Shown piece by piece: positions 6,305 to 11,891 of a DNA stretch of 11,891 nucleotides. The notes under the pieces were generated by a model, which was given only the letters and a program-made list of their open reading frames with translations, was not told where the DNA came from and made no database searches. Positions within the stretch are counted from its first letter, which is position 1, and each line of letters begins with the position of its first letter. Source of the stretch: UBA993 sp964485855 (GTDB lineage: Bacteria; Bacillota; Dethiobacteria; DTU022); NCBI GenBank assembly GCA_964485855.1, contig CAZAKI010000054.1:1-11891 (forward strand), written 5' to 3'. Both the position numbers and the translations under genes were made by a program.

Positions 6305-7822
6305 TTATCTCGTCACAGTCACAAACCGGCGCTCAGCTTTTTCAGCGTCAACTTCACCCCAGAAACGCTGGGCTTCAGCATTGTAACCTAAGAGCAAACC
6401 ATCTACCTTCACCTGATAATTTTGTGGTTCAGATACATTTAAGGCAATAATAACCAATTTTTTACCCGGGGTCAAGCCCTCCTCGACAATAAACTCACGA
6501 ACAGGATCGGGTTCNNNNNNNNNNNNNNNNNNNNNNNNNNNNNNNNNNNNNNNNNNNNNNNNNNNNNNNNNNNNNNNNNNNNNNNNNNNNNNNNNNNNNN
6601 NNNNNNNNNNNNNNTCCGGTTCCGGTTCCGGGGCGGGAGCGGGTTCTGGTTTCGATACAGGTTTATTTTCGGCCTGGTTATTCGCAGCGGAAGCGCTATA
6701 AAGCGGATCACCGTGCTCGATTAATGCCTTTAATTGATCAGGCGTTGTGATTTCATGACCGGCGATCATCACCACCAGATCAGCGCCAAAAACGATTTCC
6801 CCCGGAACTGGTTCAAGATTCGAACCGGCTGCATTGACAGACAGGCTTTCGATCGAGCCTTCACCCATAACCTCCGTCGCTTCATTTAATTCCAATACCT
6901 TTATTACAACGTCCTTTGCTACTGTAAGCACATTATTAAGGGCTTCTCTCTCAATAATCAGTTTCTCAATTAATGAATCTGGTAAAAAGCTGATCAAACC
7001 AGCCTCAGCGGTAACCCGCACTTCGTCCAATTCTCCGGCAAGCTCAGTCACCCCGGGAGCCGATAAATAAGCCTGCTTTACCCTGCAGCTTCCCAGCAGG
7101 TAGGCGGCCCCGTCAAGATACAGACTGTCAATCTGCAGACCCTCTTGAACCTTGATCGCTGTTCCTTCGGCCGACCGGGCAACAATTAAACGATTAACCT
7201 TGTCACTTTCAAGTTCAAGATTGGCCTGGGGAACACTGACCTGGATCGTTTCAAAATCTCCGGTCAGTTTAACCGGAGCAGCAGTAAGCACTTCGATCGC
7301 CAAAAAACCGCTAAAACCGGAATCAGGATTCTCCAGTAAACGCGCACCGGTTTCAATAATAGTGTTTTCGATTATAGTTGCGCCGACAGCTAGAAGCCTC
7401 ACATCACCACCGGGACGATTAACCTTAACTTCACCGAGTAAACAATCACGGAAGGTGATGGTATTAAGACCACCTCCCTGGACCAAAACCGCACCTTCGA
7501 CCGATACTGCAATCAACTCAACACTGCCATCGCCGATACCCGGTCCCAGGTATAGATTACCGCTGATGTGGGTTTCTTCCAAACTAATACCCGGTTGATC
7601 AATCGTGTAATCACCGGTAATCTGGCGAATGCCGTCCTCATCGATGTATTCAACACTGCTGGCTGTGATCATTCCACTCATCAAAGAAGCCATGCCGAAA
7701 GTATCAGTGAAGAAAATGGCGGCAGAAAAAACAATCAGCACGACTAGCATTAGCAGTAAAACCTGGAAAAAGCTGATTTTTTTCTGCTTCTTTTTCTTCT
7801 TTCTACGCGGTGCAGTGCTCAA
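6305..7822 (-). CDS. Membrane-anchored predicted beta-helix surface protein with Pro-Glu linker (interrupted by scaffold gap)
   Basis: About 505 residues including the gap. TTG start at 7822, with GGGAG 7 nt upstream. An out-of-frame ATG between them opens a two-codon reading frame whose TGA overlaps the TTG. A Lys/Arg-rich N-terminus precedes one transmembrane helix (about 18-40), giving an outward-facing protein. Residues 85-345 are short beta-strand repeats with GNLYLGPGIGDGSVEL and VLVQGGGLNTITF, then VKVNRPGGDVRLLA. This pattern is seen in predicted right-handed beta-helix regions of Gram-positive surface proteins. A PEP-rich linker follows and contains the 100-N gap. The last 65 residues form a small beta-rich domain. 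Because the true gap length is unknown, reading-frame continuity rests only on the matching Pro-Glu coding on both sides. It is the first gene after a c-di-GMP-I riboswitch and is co-transcribed with a wall hydrolase. The role is unknown; a wall-associated scaffold or sensor is possible. Confidence 0.78.
   Translation of the reverse strand: MSTAPRRKKKKKQKKISFFQVLLLMLVVLIVFSAAIFFTDTFGMASLMSGMITASSVEYIDEDGIRQITGDYTIDQPGISLEETHISGNLYLGPGIGDGSVELIAVSVEGAVLVQGGGLNTITFRDCLLGEVKVNRPGGDVRLLAVGATIIENTIIETGARLLENPDSGFSGFLAIEVLTAAPVKLTGDFETIQVSVPQANLELESDKVNRLIVARSAEGTAIKVQEGLQIDSLYLDGAAYLLGSCRVKQAYLSAPGVTELAGELDEVRVTAEAGLISFLPDSLIEKLIIEREALNNVLTVAKDVVIKVLELNEATEVMGEGSIESLSVNAAGSNLEPVPGEIVFGADLVVMIAGHEITTPDQLKALIEHGDPLYSASAANNQAENKPVSKPEPAPAPEPEPXXXXXXXXXXXXXXXXXXXXXXXXXXXXXXXXXXEPDPVREFIVEEGLTPGKKLVIIALNVSEPQNYQVKVDGLLLGYNAEAQRFWGEVDAEKAERRFVTVTR
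6515..6614. other. Assembly gap (100 N)
   Basis: Exactly 100 N, the conventional scaffold placeholder. Both flanks are ggttc/tccggttccgg repeats coding for Glu-Pro, so the low-complexity linker probably broke the assembly. Real length and reading frame are unknown. Confidence 0.97.
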
Positions 7823-7886
7823 AACATTTCTCCCACCTAAACAAATTTTATCAAGACAGCGTCACTAAAGATAAAGCTATGGACAG

Positions 7887-7912
7887 AAAAAACCTGATTC
7901 GTCGGCCAGGCT
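7887..7912 (-). terminator. Candidate intrinsic terminator overlapping riboswitch P1
   Basis: On the minus strand, AGCCTGG (7912-7906) can pair with TCAGGTT (7897-7891), with two G-U pairs and an 8-nt loop, followed by a T-tract at 7892-7887. The 3' arm is the same segment that closes aptamer stem P1 with 7994-8000, so the two folds exclude each other. The stem is short, so this is a moderate prediction. Confidence 0.45.
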
Positions 7913-8000
7913 GTCATAACCACCTCTTGCTTTGAGCGGCTTTAGACCCTATAGCTTTGCGTTTCTACCTTTCGGCAGGTTTGCCTTTATCGGTCAGGTT
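7891..8000 (-). ncRNA. c-di-GMP-I (GEMM-I) riboswitch upstream of beta-helix/amidase operon
   Basis: Read on the minus strand. It has AAGGCAAACC, then a hairpin with a GAAA tetraloop (CTGCC GAAA GGTAG), then the signature ACGCAAAGC. The second arm holds GTCTAAAGCC and GGTTATGAC, which fits the tetraloop-receptor pattern of this class. P1 is closed by AACCTGA (8000-7994) with TCAGGTT (7897-7891), 7 perfect pairs. The aptamer is followed by a leader of about 70 nt to the TTG start at 7822. It should sense c-di-GMP and control the downstream operon in cis. The sign is not certain; the overlap of P1 with a terminator-like hairpin suggests that ligand would favour expression. Confidence 0.88.
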
Positions 8001-8007
8001 GACGATA

Positions 8008-8037
8008 ATTATATATTATGTTATTAACTCGCGACAA
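8008..8037 (-). promoter_or_regulatory. Candidate sigma-A promoter just upstream of the riboswitch
   Basis: Minus strand TTGTCG (8037-8032), an 18-nt spacer and a perfect TATAAT (8013-8008). The predicted start, about 8001, is at the first base of the aptamer's P1 stem, so this fits the riboswitch transcript well. Confidence 0.6.
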
Positions 8038-8059
8038 ATATTTCTAATTTTTCATAATA

Positions 8060-8088
8060 ATATTATCAGTGGCTGCATAATTTGTCAA
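8060..8088 (-). promoter_or_regulatory. Second candidate upstream promoter of riboswitch operon
   Basis: Minus strand TTGACA (8088-8083, perfect), a 17-nt spacer and TAATAT (8065-8060). It lies about 50 bp upstream of the nearer promoter. It would add about 50 nt to the 5' end of the riboswitch transcript. Either or both may be used. Confidence 0.4.
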
Positions 8089-8159
8089 TATTTTTATAGG
8101 AAAAATCAGACTTATGTCGAAATATACGGTAAATAATGCTTTTACTGGAGGTTTAAATC

Positions 8160-8708
8160 ATGTTTTACTGGAAAGAAAAGGGCAGTGCCAACACCGAACA
8201 GACGGTTGAAAAAGCTTTAACCCGGGCTGGGGAGCTGAAAATCAACCAGATTGTTGTCGCTTCAAACAGTGGAAACACAGCTGCTTTATTTGCCGGAAAG
8301 GGACCCTCAATTACCTGTGTCACCCACCATGTTGGTTTTACCGACCCGGGGGTCGATCAGATGGGGTCGGAAGCCCGGAAAAAATTAAGCGAACAGGGAA
8401 TCAAGATCCTGACCACTACCCATCTTTTTGCCGGCATCGATCGGGCGGTGCGCAACAAGTTCCAGGGGCTTTACCCTGCAGAAATAGTTGCTACCACCCT
8501 GCGCATGATGGGGCAGGGTTTTAAAGTTTGCTTAGAAATAAGTGTTATGGCTCTCGATGCCGGGCTGATTCCCTTTGGTGAAGAAATTATTGCCGTAGGC
8601 GGAACGGGGCGGGGAGCCGATACGGCGCTGGTTATTGTCCCGGCTCATTCCAGCCAGTTTTTCGACAGCAGGGTCAAAGAAATTATCTGCATGCCGCGTA
8701 ATAACTGA
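8160..8708 (+). CDS. Stand-alone pyruvate kinase C-terminal (alpha/beta) domain-like protein
   Basis: 182 residues. ATG at 8160 with GGAGG 8 nt upstream. The whole protein matches the small family related to the pyruvate kinase alpha/beta C-terminal domain, without the catalytic barrel. It has the ASNSGNTAALFAG loop (35-47), CVTHHVGF (53-60), HLFAGIDRAVR near residue 92 and VGGTGRGADTALVIVPA near residue 146. In pyruvate kinase this domain binds allosteric effectors; the role of the free-standing protein is not established, and it should not be annotated as pyruvate kinase. It is predicted to be cytoplasmic. It is the only plus-strand gene, divergent from the riboswitch operon and tail-to-tail with the glucosaminidase gene, with one base between their stop codons. 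No confident promoter was found. Confidence 0.88.
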   Translation: MFYWKEKGSANTEQTVEKALTRAGELKINQIVVASNSGNTAALFAGKGPSITCVTHHVGFTDPGVDQMGSEARKKLSEQGIKILTTTHLFAGIDRAVRNKFQGLYPAEIVATTLRMMGQGFKVCLEISVMALDAGLIPFGEEIIAVGGTGRGADTALVIVPAHSSQFFDSRVKEIICMPRNN

Positions 8709-8709
8709 T

Positions 8710-9777
8710 TCAGTTACGGATTGCATCAATCATTTCCAATATCCGTTGATGATAAGTGGCAGAAGGGGCCCATTTGCCGCTTAACTCTTCCAGGGTCTGA
8801 ACGCTGCCGGCCCAGGGCATTTTGGTAATTGAATAATAGCGGCGGTGCGGTTCACCCGTTGGCGGCAGACCAATATAGGCCGCCAAATGGTTAAAATGCG
8901 CTCGCACCCCTTCTTCCGGTGATAAGAATTGCTCGTAATCAGCTGTGGTATTTCCGGTGGAACCGGCTACTTTAATCCCGGCCCAGTTGTTGTGGGAAGC
9001 GGGTACCAGGCCCCTGAAGTGCCCGAAACCAGTTTCGTAGGCCGCCTGGGCATACAAAACCTCGGGGTTAATACCGGTCAGCTGCCCGAACTCCCAATAG
9101 ACGGGAGCGATTTCAATAAACCGCTGGTTGGCCTTATTGCCCGCTGCCCAGGCCTGAGCTCTTTCAACTGTAACCCGGGCCGCCTCCACCAGCTTAGTTT
9201 CCGGCTGACTTACTGGTGGTTCAGAACTAATTACCGGAGTGGGCTGCGGCTCAGGAACGGTTGAATGATCATTGGCCACAGCAGTTGCTTGTACTGGCTG
9301 AGGGGGCGGGCTGCCATTTGTTCCGGACGACTGACCTTCAGCCAAAGTTTTCTTAACCGCTGTCTCGACTATTTTGCCTTCCCACAGGGATACGAAATAC
9401 ATTTCCTGCGGAACATCAACCATTTTCACCCCTTGGGCCCTGGTATAATCGTTTAAATCAAATTTTAACCCCTTGACCTCCGCCGCCTGGCGGGAATTGA
9501 TCAGTGCAGTAAAATCATAATAGTGATCATTTAAAACCAGCGCTCGCGGGGTTTTGCTGTAGAAATCATCGAAGAGACCATTTGACAGGCCTATGACCTT
9601 TAAGGCATAGGAATCAAGCAGCGTCTTATATTCGTAGAAAAACAAAACTCCATCCCGGCTTTCTGCCAGGAAACCGTCAACAGTTACAGCCGATACCGCT
9701 GACGCAGTAAAAATGAGCAGCATCAGGATAAGAGCTGTAAGCAGTACTTTAGAATTTAAGTCACTAAACTTACGCAC
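8710..9777 (-). CDS. Secreted glucosaminidase-like wall hydrolase with novel N-terminal domain
   Basis: 355 residues from a GTG at 9777, preferred because GGAGGGG lies 7 nt upstream. A longer frame from a TTG at 9810 would place the ribosome site inside the gene. Residues 1-30 are a signal peptide. Residues 31-120 repeat the domain seen at the N-terminus of the amidase protein (VDGFLAES, DSYALKVIGLSNGL, DDFYSK). Residues 145-200 are a Pro/Ser/Gln-rich linker. Residues 202-354 are a GH73-type glucosaminidase-like domain with YAQAAYETGFG (likely catalytic E248), NNWAGIKV, SPEEGVRAHFNHL and WAPSATYH. It lacks the SH3b and amidase domains of its paralogue. It probably cleaves peptidoglycan glycan strands at the cell surface. 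A perfect promoter and c-di-GMP-I riboswitch precede it, with an expression-platform hairpin that overlaps its ribosome binding site and T-tract. The c-di-GMP enzyme gene lies next upstream. Confidence 0.9.
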   Translation of the reverse strand: MRKFSDLNSKVLLTALILMLLIFTASAVSAVTVDGFLAESRDGVLFFYEYKTLLDSYALKVIGLSNGLFDDFYSKTPRALVLNDHYYDFTALINSRQAAEVKGLKFDLNDYTRAQGVKMVDVPQEMYFVSLWEGKIVETAVKKTLAEGQSSGTNGSPPPQPVQATAVANDHSTVPEPQPTPVISSEPPVSQPETKLVEAARVTVERAQAWAAGNKANQRFIEIAPVYWEFGQLTGINPEVLYAQAAYETGFGHFRGLVPASHNNWAGIKVAGSTGNTTADYEQFLSPEEGVRAHFNHLAAYIGLPPTGEPHRRYYSITKMPWAGSVQTLEELSGKWAPSATYHQRILEMIDAIRN

Positions 9778-9778
9778 T

Positions 9779-9804
9779 AAAAAGCCCCTCCAGAATTGAG
9801 GGAC
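9779..9804 (-). terminator. Terminator or Shine-Dalgarno-sequestering hairpin of second riboswitch
   Basis: Minus strand GTCCCTC (9804-9798), loop AATTCTG, GAGGGGC (9790-9784), then TTTTT (9783-9779), one A and the GTG start at 9777. The stem has 7 pairs including one G-U. Its 3' arm contains most of the Shine-Dalgarno GGAGGGG (9791-9785). The same hairpin could therefore stop transcription or hide the ribosome site. Confidence 0.7.
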
Positions 9805-9823
9805 CGACAAAGTATGAATTTCA

Positions 9824-9922
9824 TCCTGTTTCGGTAGCCTGGCAGTCTTAACCGGTCACCAGTTCGAGACCCATGGCTTTGCGCCCCTGTCTTCCAACAG
9901 GTTTGCCTTTGTCGGTCAGGTT
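9824..9922 (-). ncRNA. c-di-GMP-I (GEMM-I) riboswitch upstream of glucosaminidase gene
   Basis: Read on the minus strand. It has AAAGGCAAACC, a hairpin CTGT..ACAG with a GGAA (GNRA) loop, GGCGCAAAGCC, then a second arm with GTCTCGAACTGG / CCGGTTAAGAC. P1 is CCTG paired with CAGG near 9825-9828. The same AACCTGACCGA start and core occur in the riboswitch at 7891-8000. The expression platform runs to 9778. It contains CTTTGTCGGTC (9812-9802), the perfect 11-nt complement of GACCGACAAAG (9917-9907) in the 5' strand of the aptamer, so a refolding switch is strongly suggested. Confidence 0.87.
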
Positions 9923-9956
9923 TTATTAAATTTAATCTAGCAGTTGCTCTAAAATT

Positions 9957-9986
9957 ATTATAATATTATTCCGACTCTTTTGTCAA
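9957..9986 (-). promoter_or_regulatory. Perfect-consensus sigma-A promoter of glucosaminidase riboswitch transcript
   Basis: Minus strand TTGACA (9986-9981), an 18-nt spacer and TATAAT (9962-9957), both hexamers perfect. The predicted start is near 9950, giving a transcript with the riboswitch about 28 nt downstream. A strong constitutive promoter suits control by attenuation. Confidence 0.75.
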
Positions 9987-10054
9987 TATAAGCAAGCTTA
10001 ATTCGCAGCCCACTAATGGTAATAAATGTTTTATTGCTTTCTCTTGTTTTGATG

Positions 10055-11449
10055 CTATAATCCGAGTGCTTTTACAAATAGATCTACCAGCTCAGGGTCA
10101 AACTGCCGCCCGGCGCATCTTCTCAGCTCACCGGCAGCCGCAGCCGAAGTCATCGCCTGCTTGTACGGCCGGCCGCTGGTCATCACTTCGTAAGCATCGG
10201 CAATGGCCATAATCCTGGACAGCAGTGGTATTTCCTCACCCTTCAGCCCCTGGGGATAACCGGAACCATCCCAGTGTTCATGGTGACTAAGAATTTCATT
10301 CGCCACATGGGCAAATTCTTCGGTCGCCCGGGCGATCCGTGAACCTGCTTCAGGATGTTTTTTAATCTTTTCCCACTCTTCGGCATCAAGTAGACCTTTC
10401 TTGGTGAGGATATCTTCAACAATCTTGACCTTACCGATGTCGTGCAGCAGGACCAACACCGCCAAACGGTTCAATTCGGATTTGGGCAGCGCCAGTCGCT
10501 GCCCCATTTTTAGGGATAGCTCCCTGACCCGCCTGACATGCTCTTCTGTTTCAAAACTCTTTCCCATTAAATTATGGTAAACAGACTTTAAAAATTTGCT
10601 CTTTATTTTCATGTATGATTGCAGCTTTTGATTCTGCATTAAATCTTCGGCATTCCTTTGCACCTCGGTCAGGGGTACATCCGGATTATTTTTTGCTGCC
10701 GCGCCCAGGGTCAAGGAGATCGGAACGCTGTTCTGGTAAGCATCGCGGCATTTATTGCTGATACGGTGGCAAAGTTCCTGGGCATCGCGATCAGAAGTCT
10801 GCGGCAGCAAGATCAGAAACTCGTCCCCACCCCAGCGGGTGATGATATCTTCTTTGCGGCAGATGTCTTTAATAATCGTTGCCGCCTTTCTGATCAGCAG
10901 ATCTCCTTTGCTGTAGCCGTAAGTATCATTAACCAGCTTGAGGCCATCGATATCAGCAATGATAATACTGATCGGCAGCTGACGCTCGGTATCCAAGCGA
11001 AGCATCTCTGCCTGCAGGAAATGGCGGTTGTAAAGGCCAGTCAGGCTGTCGTGATTGCTGAGGTAGCGGTTCCTAAGCTCTTCCTCTTTATCTTCTGTGA
11101 TATTGCGGATAATGGTGGCAAAGCAGCGCGGTTCAAAGCGGTAAGCAGTGATTTCGTACCAGCGGTTCAAATGCTCGGCATGGTAATCGATCCTGGCATT
11201 TTCACCGCTTAAGGCAACATGACCGAAAGCCTTGATCAGGTTAGTCTTCGGCGGTTTTATCTCAGGCATCAGATCAGTGATTTTTTTACCGATCAACTCA
11301 GCCCTATTCATTCCTGACATTTTTTCAAAAGCCATATTGACAGTCAAAAGAACTGCATCGACCGGTTTGCCCTGTTCATCGAGGCTTATCCTGAAAGCGG
11401 CGAAAGCTTCGGGCATTGTTTCAATGAGGCTCAGGTATTTTTCTGACAC
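10055..11449 (-). CDS. PAS-GGDEF-HD-GYP c-di-GMP synthase/phosphodiesterase
   Basis: 464 residues. GTG start at 11449; an in-frame TGA lies just upstream, and the nearest purine-rich ribosome site (GAGGTGA) is unusually far (about 16 nt), so the start is uncertain. Residues 5-118 are a PAS sensor domain. Residues 125-285 are a GGDEF domain with NHDSLTGLYNR, ADIDGLKLVND, the inhibitory I-site RKED (198-201) and RWGGDEF (205-211), so diguanylate cyclase activity with product inhibition is expected. Residues 300-460 are an HD-GYP domain with H304, LLHDIGK (334-340), HHEHWDGSGYP (389-399) and ADAYEVMTSGRPY; metal ligands are intact, so c-di-GMP phosphodiesterase activity is expected. No transmembrane segment. 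The net direction of activity cannot be read from sequence. It lies upstream of two c-di-GMP riboswitch-controlled wall-hydrolase units, so it may set their ligand level. Its promoter region has repeat and dyad elements. Confidence 0.93.
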   Translation of the reverse strand: MSEKYLSLIETMPEAFAAFRISLDEQGKPVDAVLLTVNMAFEKMSGMNRAELIGKKITDLMPEIKPPKTNLIKAFGHVALSGENARIDYHAEHLNRWYEITAYRFEPRCFATIIRNITEDKEEELRNRYLSNHDSLTGLYNRHFLQAEMLRLDTERQLPISIIIADIDGLKLVNDTYGYSKGDLLIRKAATIIKDICRKEDIITRWGGDEFLILLPQTSDRDAQELCHRISNKCRDAYQNSVPISLTLGAAAKNNPDVPLTEVQRNAEDLMQNQKLQSYMKIKSKFLKSVYHNLMGKSFETEEHVRRVRELSLKMGQRLALPKSELNRLAVLVLLHDIGKVKIVEDILTKKGLLDAEEWEKIKKHPEAGSRIARATEEFAHVANEILSHHEHWDGSGYPQGLKGEEIPLLSRIMAIADAYEVMTSGRPYKQAMTSAAAAGELRRCAGRQFDPELVDLFVKALGL

Positions 11450-11507
11450 GGCAACCAGGAGATCTCACCTCTAAATTTTTTTTGCCCAGATAAATCGCGA
11501 ACCTATA

Positions 11508-11531
11508 AATATCAATAATGCCGTTGATATT
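11508..11531 (-). promoter_or_regulatory. 8-bp dyad at promoter of c-di-GMP enzyme (candidate operator)
   Basis: aatatcaa (11508-11515) and ttgatatt (11524-11531) are perfect inverted repeats with an 8-bp centre. The dyad overlaps the candidate -10 (TATAAT, 11534-11529) and the predicted start, a typical repressor position. An RNA hairpin at the 5' end is the alternative. Confidence 0.5.
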
Positions 11532-11563
11532 ATACCCGTACGCTGTTATAAAGCTGTTATAAA
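11529..11563 (-). promoter_or_regulatory. Promoter with 11-bp tandem direct repeat replacing the -35 box
   Basis: Minus strand TATAAT at 11534-11529, but at 17-nt spacing the -35 position reads ACAGCT, far from consensus. That position is covered by two perfect tandem copies of TTTATAACAGC (11563-11553 and 11552-11542). An 11-bp period places both copies on one face of the helix, as in activator sites. This suggests activated transcription of the c-di-GMP enzyme gene (inference). Confidence 0.5.
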
Positions 11564-11598
11564 CTGCATAATTTAATGTTAGATACTATTTCCTACTT

Positions 11599-11644
11599 AG
11601 CTGAGAGCCGGGACTAATATAAAATCCAATCCCGGCTCTAAGCT
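11599..11644 (-). terminator. Terminator-like hairpin after the right-edge gene
   Basis: agagccggga (11604-11613) and tcccggctct (11630-11639) form 10 perfect pairs, extended beyond one mismatch by agct/agct (11599-11602 with 11641-11644). The loop is 16 nt and AT-rich. It lies about 40 bp past the stop codon of the edge gene. No clear U-tract follows on either strand, so it may be a weak or factor-dependent terminator or a 3'-end stem. Confidence 0.5.
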
Positions 11645-11684
11645 GTCTTTAACCATTTAAATTTAGCCTGTTCATTTAACCTGA

Positions 11685-11891
11685 TTATTCAACAGGTAAC
11701 TGCGCGATCAGTTCGGCTACGGCAGCAAGAACTTCTTCTGCAGCAGCGAGTTGTTCCGCACTAAGCTGATCACCATACTCGGCAAGAGCAGCCAGTGCTG
11801 CATTATACGCTTCATTTACCGCAGCGAGATCAAATTCCGATCCCTGTTCGGCCAGTAAAGCTGCCTGGCGGGCCAAAATTGCAGCCCAGGC
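11685..11891 (-). CDS. Ala/Glu-rich helical protein, C-terminal fragment (partial)
   Basis: The frame is open through the right edge (68 residues visible, beginning AWAAILARQ) and ends at TAA at 11685. A TTG at 11876 should not be taken as the start, since coding continues upstream of it. The fragment is very rich in Ala, Glu and Leu, with heptad-like spacing (AAVNEAYNAALAALAEYG, then AEQLAAAEEVLAAVAELI), and is probably all helical. It ends LPVE without an anchor or sorting signal. It resembles the low-complexity helical spacers of surface proteins, but family and function cannot be given. Confidence 0.6.
   Translation of the reverse strand, partial: AWAAILARQAALLAEQGSEFDLAAVNEAYNAALAALAEYGDQLSAEQLAAAEEVLAAVAELIAQLPVE

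Noticed and set aside
7152..7598. 148-codon plus-strand open frame
   Set aside because: Antisense shadow of the beta-helix gene; Ser/Thr/Pro-rich nonsense composition and no ribosome site.
9778..9810. Longer N-terminus of the glucosaminidase from TTG at 9810
   Set aside because: The extra 11 codons include the Shine-Dalgarno and the terminator-like hairpin; GTG at 9777 has ideal spacing and gives a normal signal peptide.
10658..11212. 184-codon plus-strand open frame
   Set aside because: Antisense to the GGDEF/PAS coding region, whose catalytic motifs are intact in the minus frame.
1..11891. CRISPR arrays, tRNA or rRNA genes, insertion sequences, phage genes
   Set aside because: No regularly spaced short repeats, no tRNA or rRNA signatures, and no transposase, integrase or phage motifs were found on either strand.

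Overview
The window reads as a chromosomal fragment of a Gram-positive anaerobe, most likely a member of the Clostridia. The evidence is moderate GC content, strong Shine-Dalgarno sequences with frequent GTG and TTG starts, sigma-A type promoters, sortase-like C-terminal sorting signals, Amidase_3 and glucosaminidase wall hydrolases, type I c-di-GMP riboswitches and a PAS-GGDEF-HD-GYP protein. A scaffold gap of 100 N (6515-6614) falls inside one gene. All genes but one lie on the minus strand, so they are described here from high to low coordinates.

Right part (11891-8710): the 3' end of an Ala/Glu-rich helical protein runs in from the edge. Next comes a cytoplasmic PAS-GGDEF-HD-GYP enzyme whose motifs for making and degrading c-di-GMP are all intact. 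Its promoter region carries an 11-bp tandem repeat and an 8-bp dyad. Then comes a perfect-consensus promoter, a c-di-GMP-I riboswitch and a secreted glucosaminidase-like protein.

Middle (8708-4455): the only plus-strand gene encodes a stand-alone pyruvate-kinase C-terminal-like domain protein. Divergent from it, a second c-di-GMP-I riboswitch precedes a two-gene operon. The operon encodes a membrane-anchored predicted beta-helix protein and a large secreted wall hydrolase (novel N-terminal domain, glucosaminidase, SH3b, Amidase_3). The novel N-terminal domain is shared with the glucosaminidase at 8710-9777.

Left part (4047-1): four secreted or surface proteins lie in a row. They are a helical-repeat protein with a TPPTGG-type sorting signal, a cohesin plus helical-repeat protein with the same signal, a membrane-anchored cohesin protein, and a dockerin protein. 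The dockerin pair is at the N-terminus, followed by exact 95-residue fibronectin-III-like repeats that run off the left edge.

Inferred picture: a c-di-GMP-responsive programme of wall remodelling sits beside a small, apparently non-cellulosomal cohesin-dockerin system that could hold a long FN3-repeat protein on the cell surface. The c-di-GMP enzyme, both riboswitches and their targets lie within about 7 kb, so local feedback is plausible. The two leaders have different expression platforms and may respond with opposite sign. No carbohydrate-active catalytic domain other than peptidoglycan hydrolases is visible.
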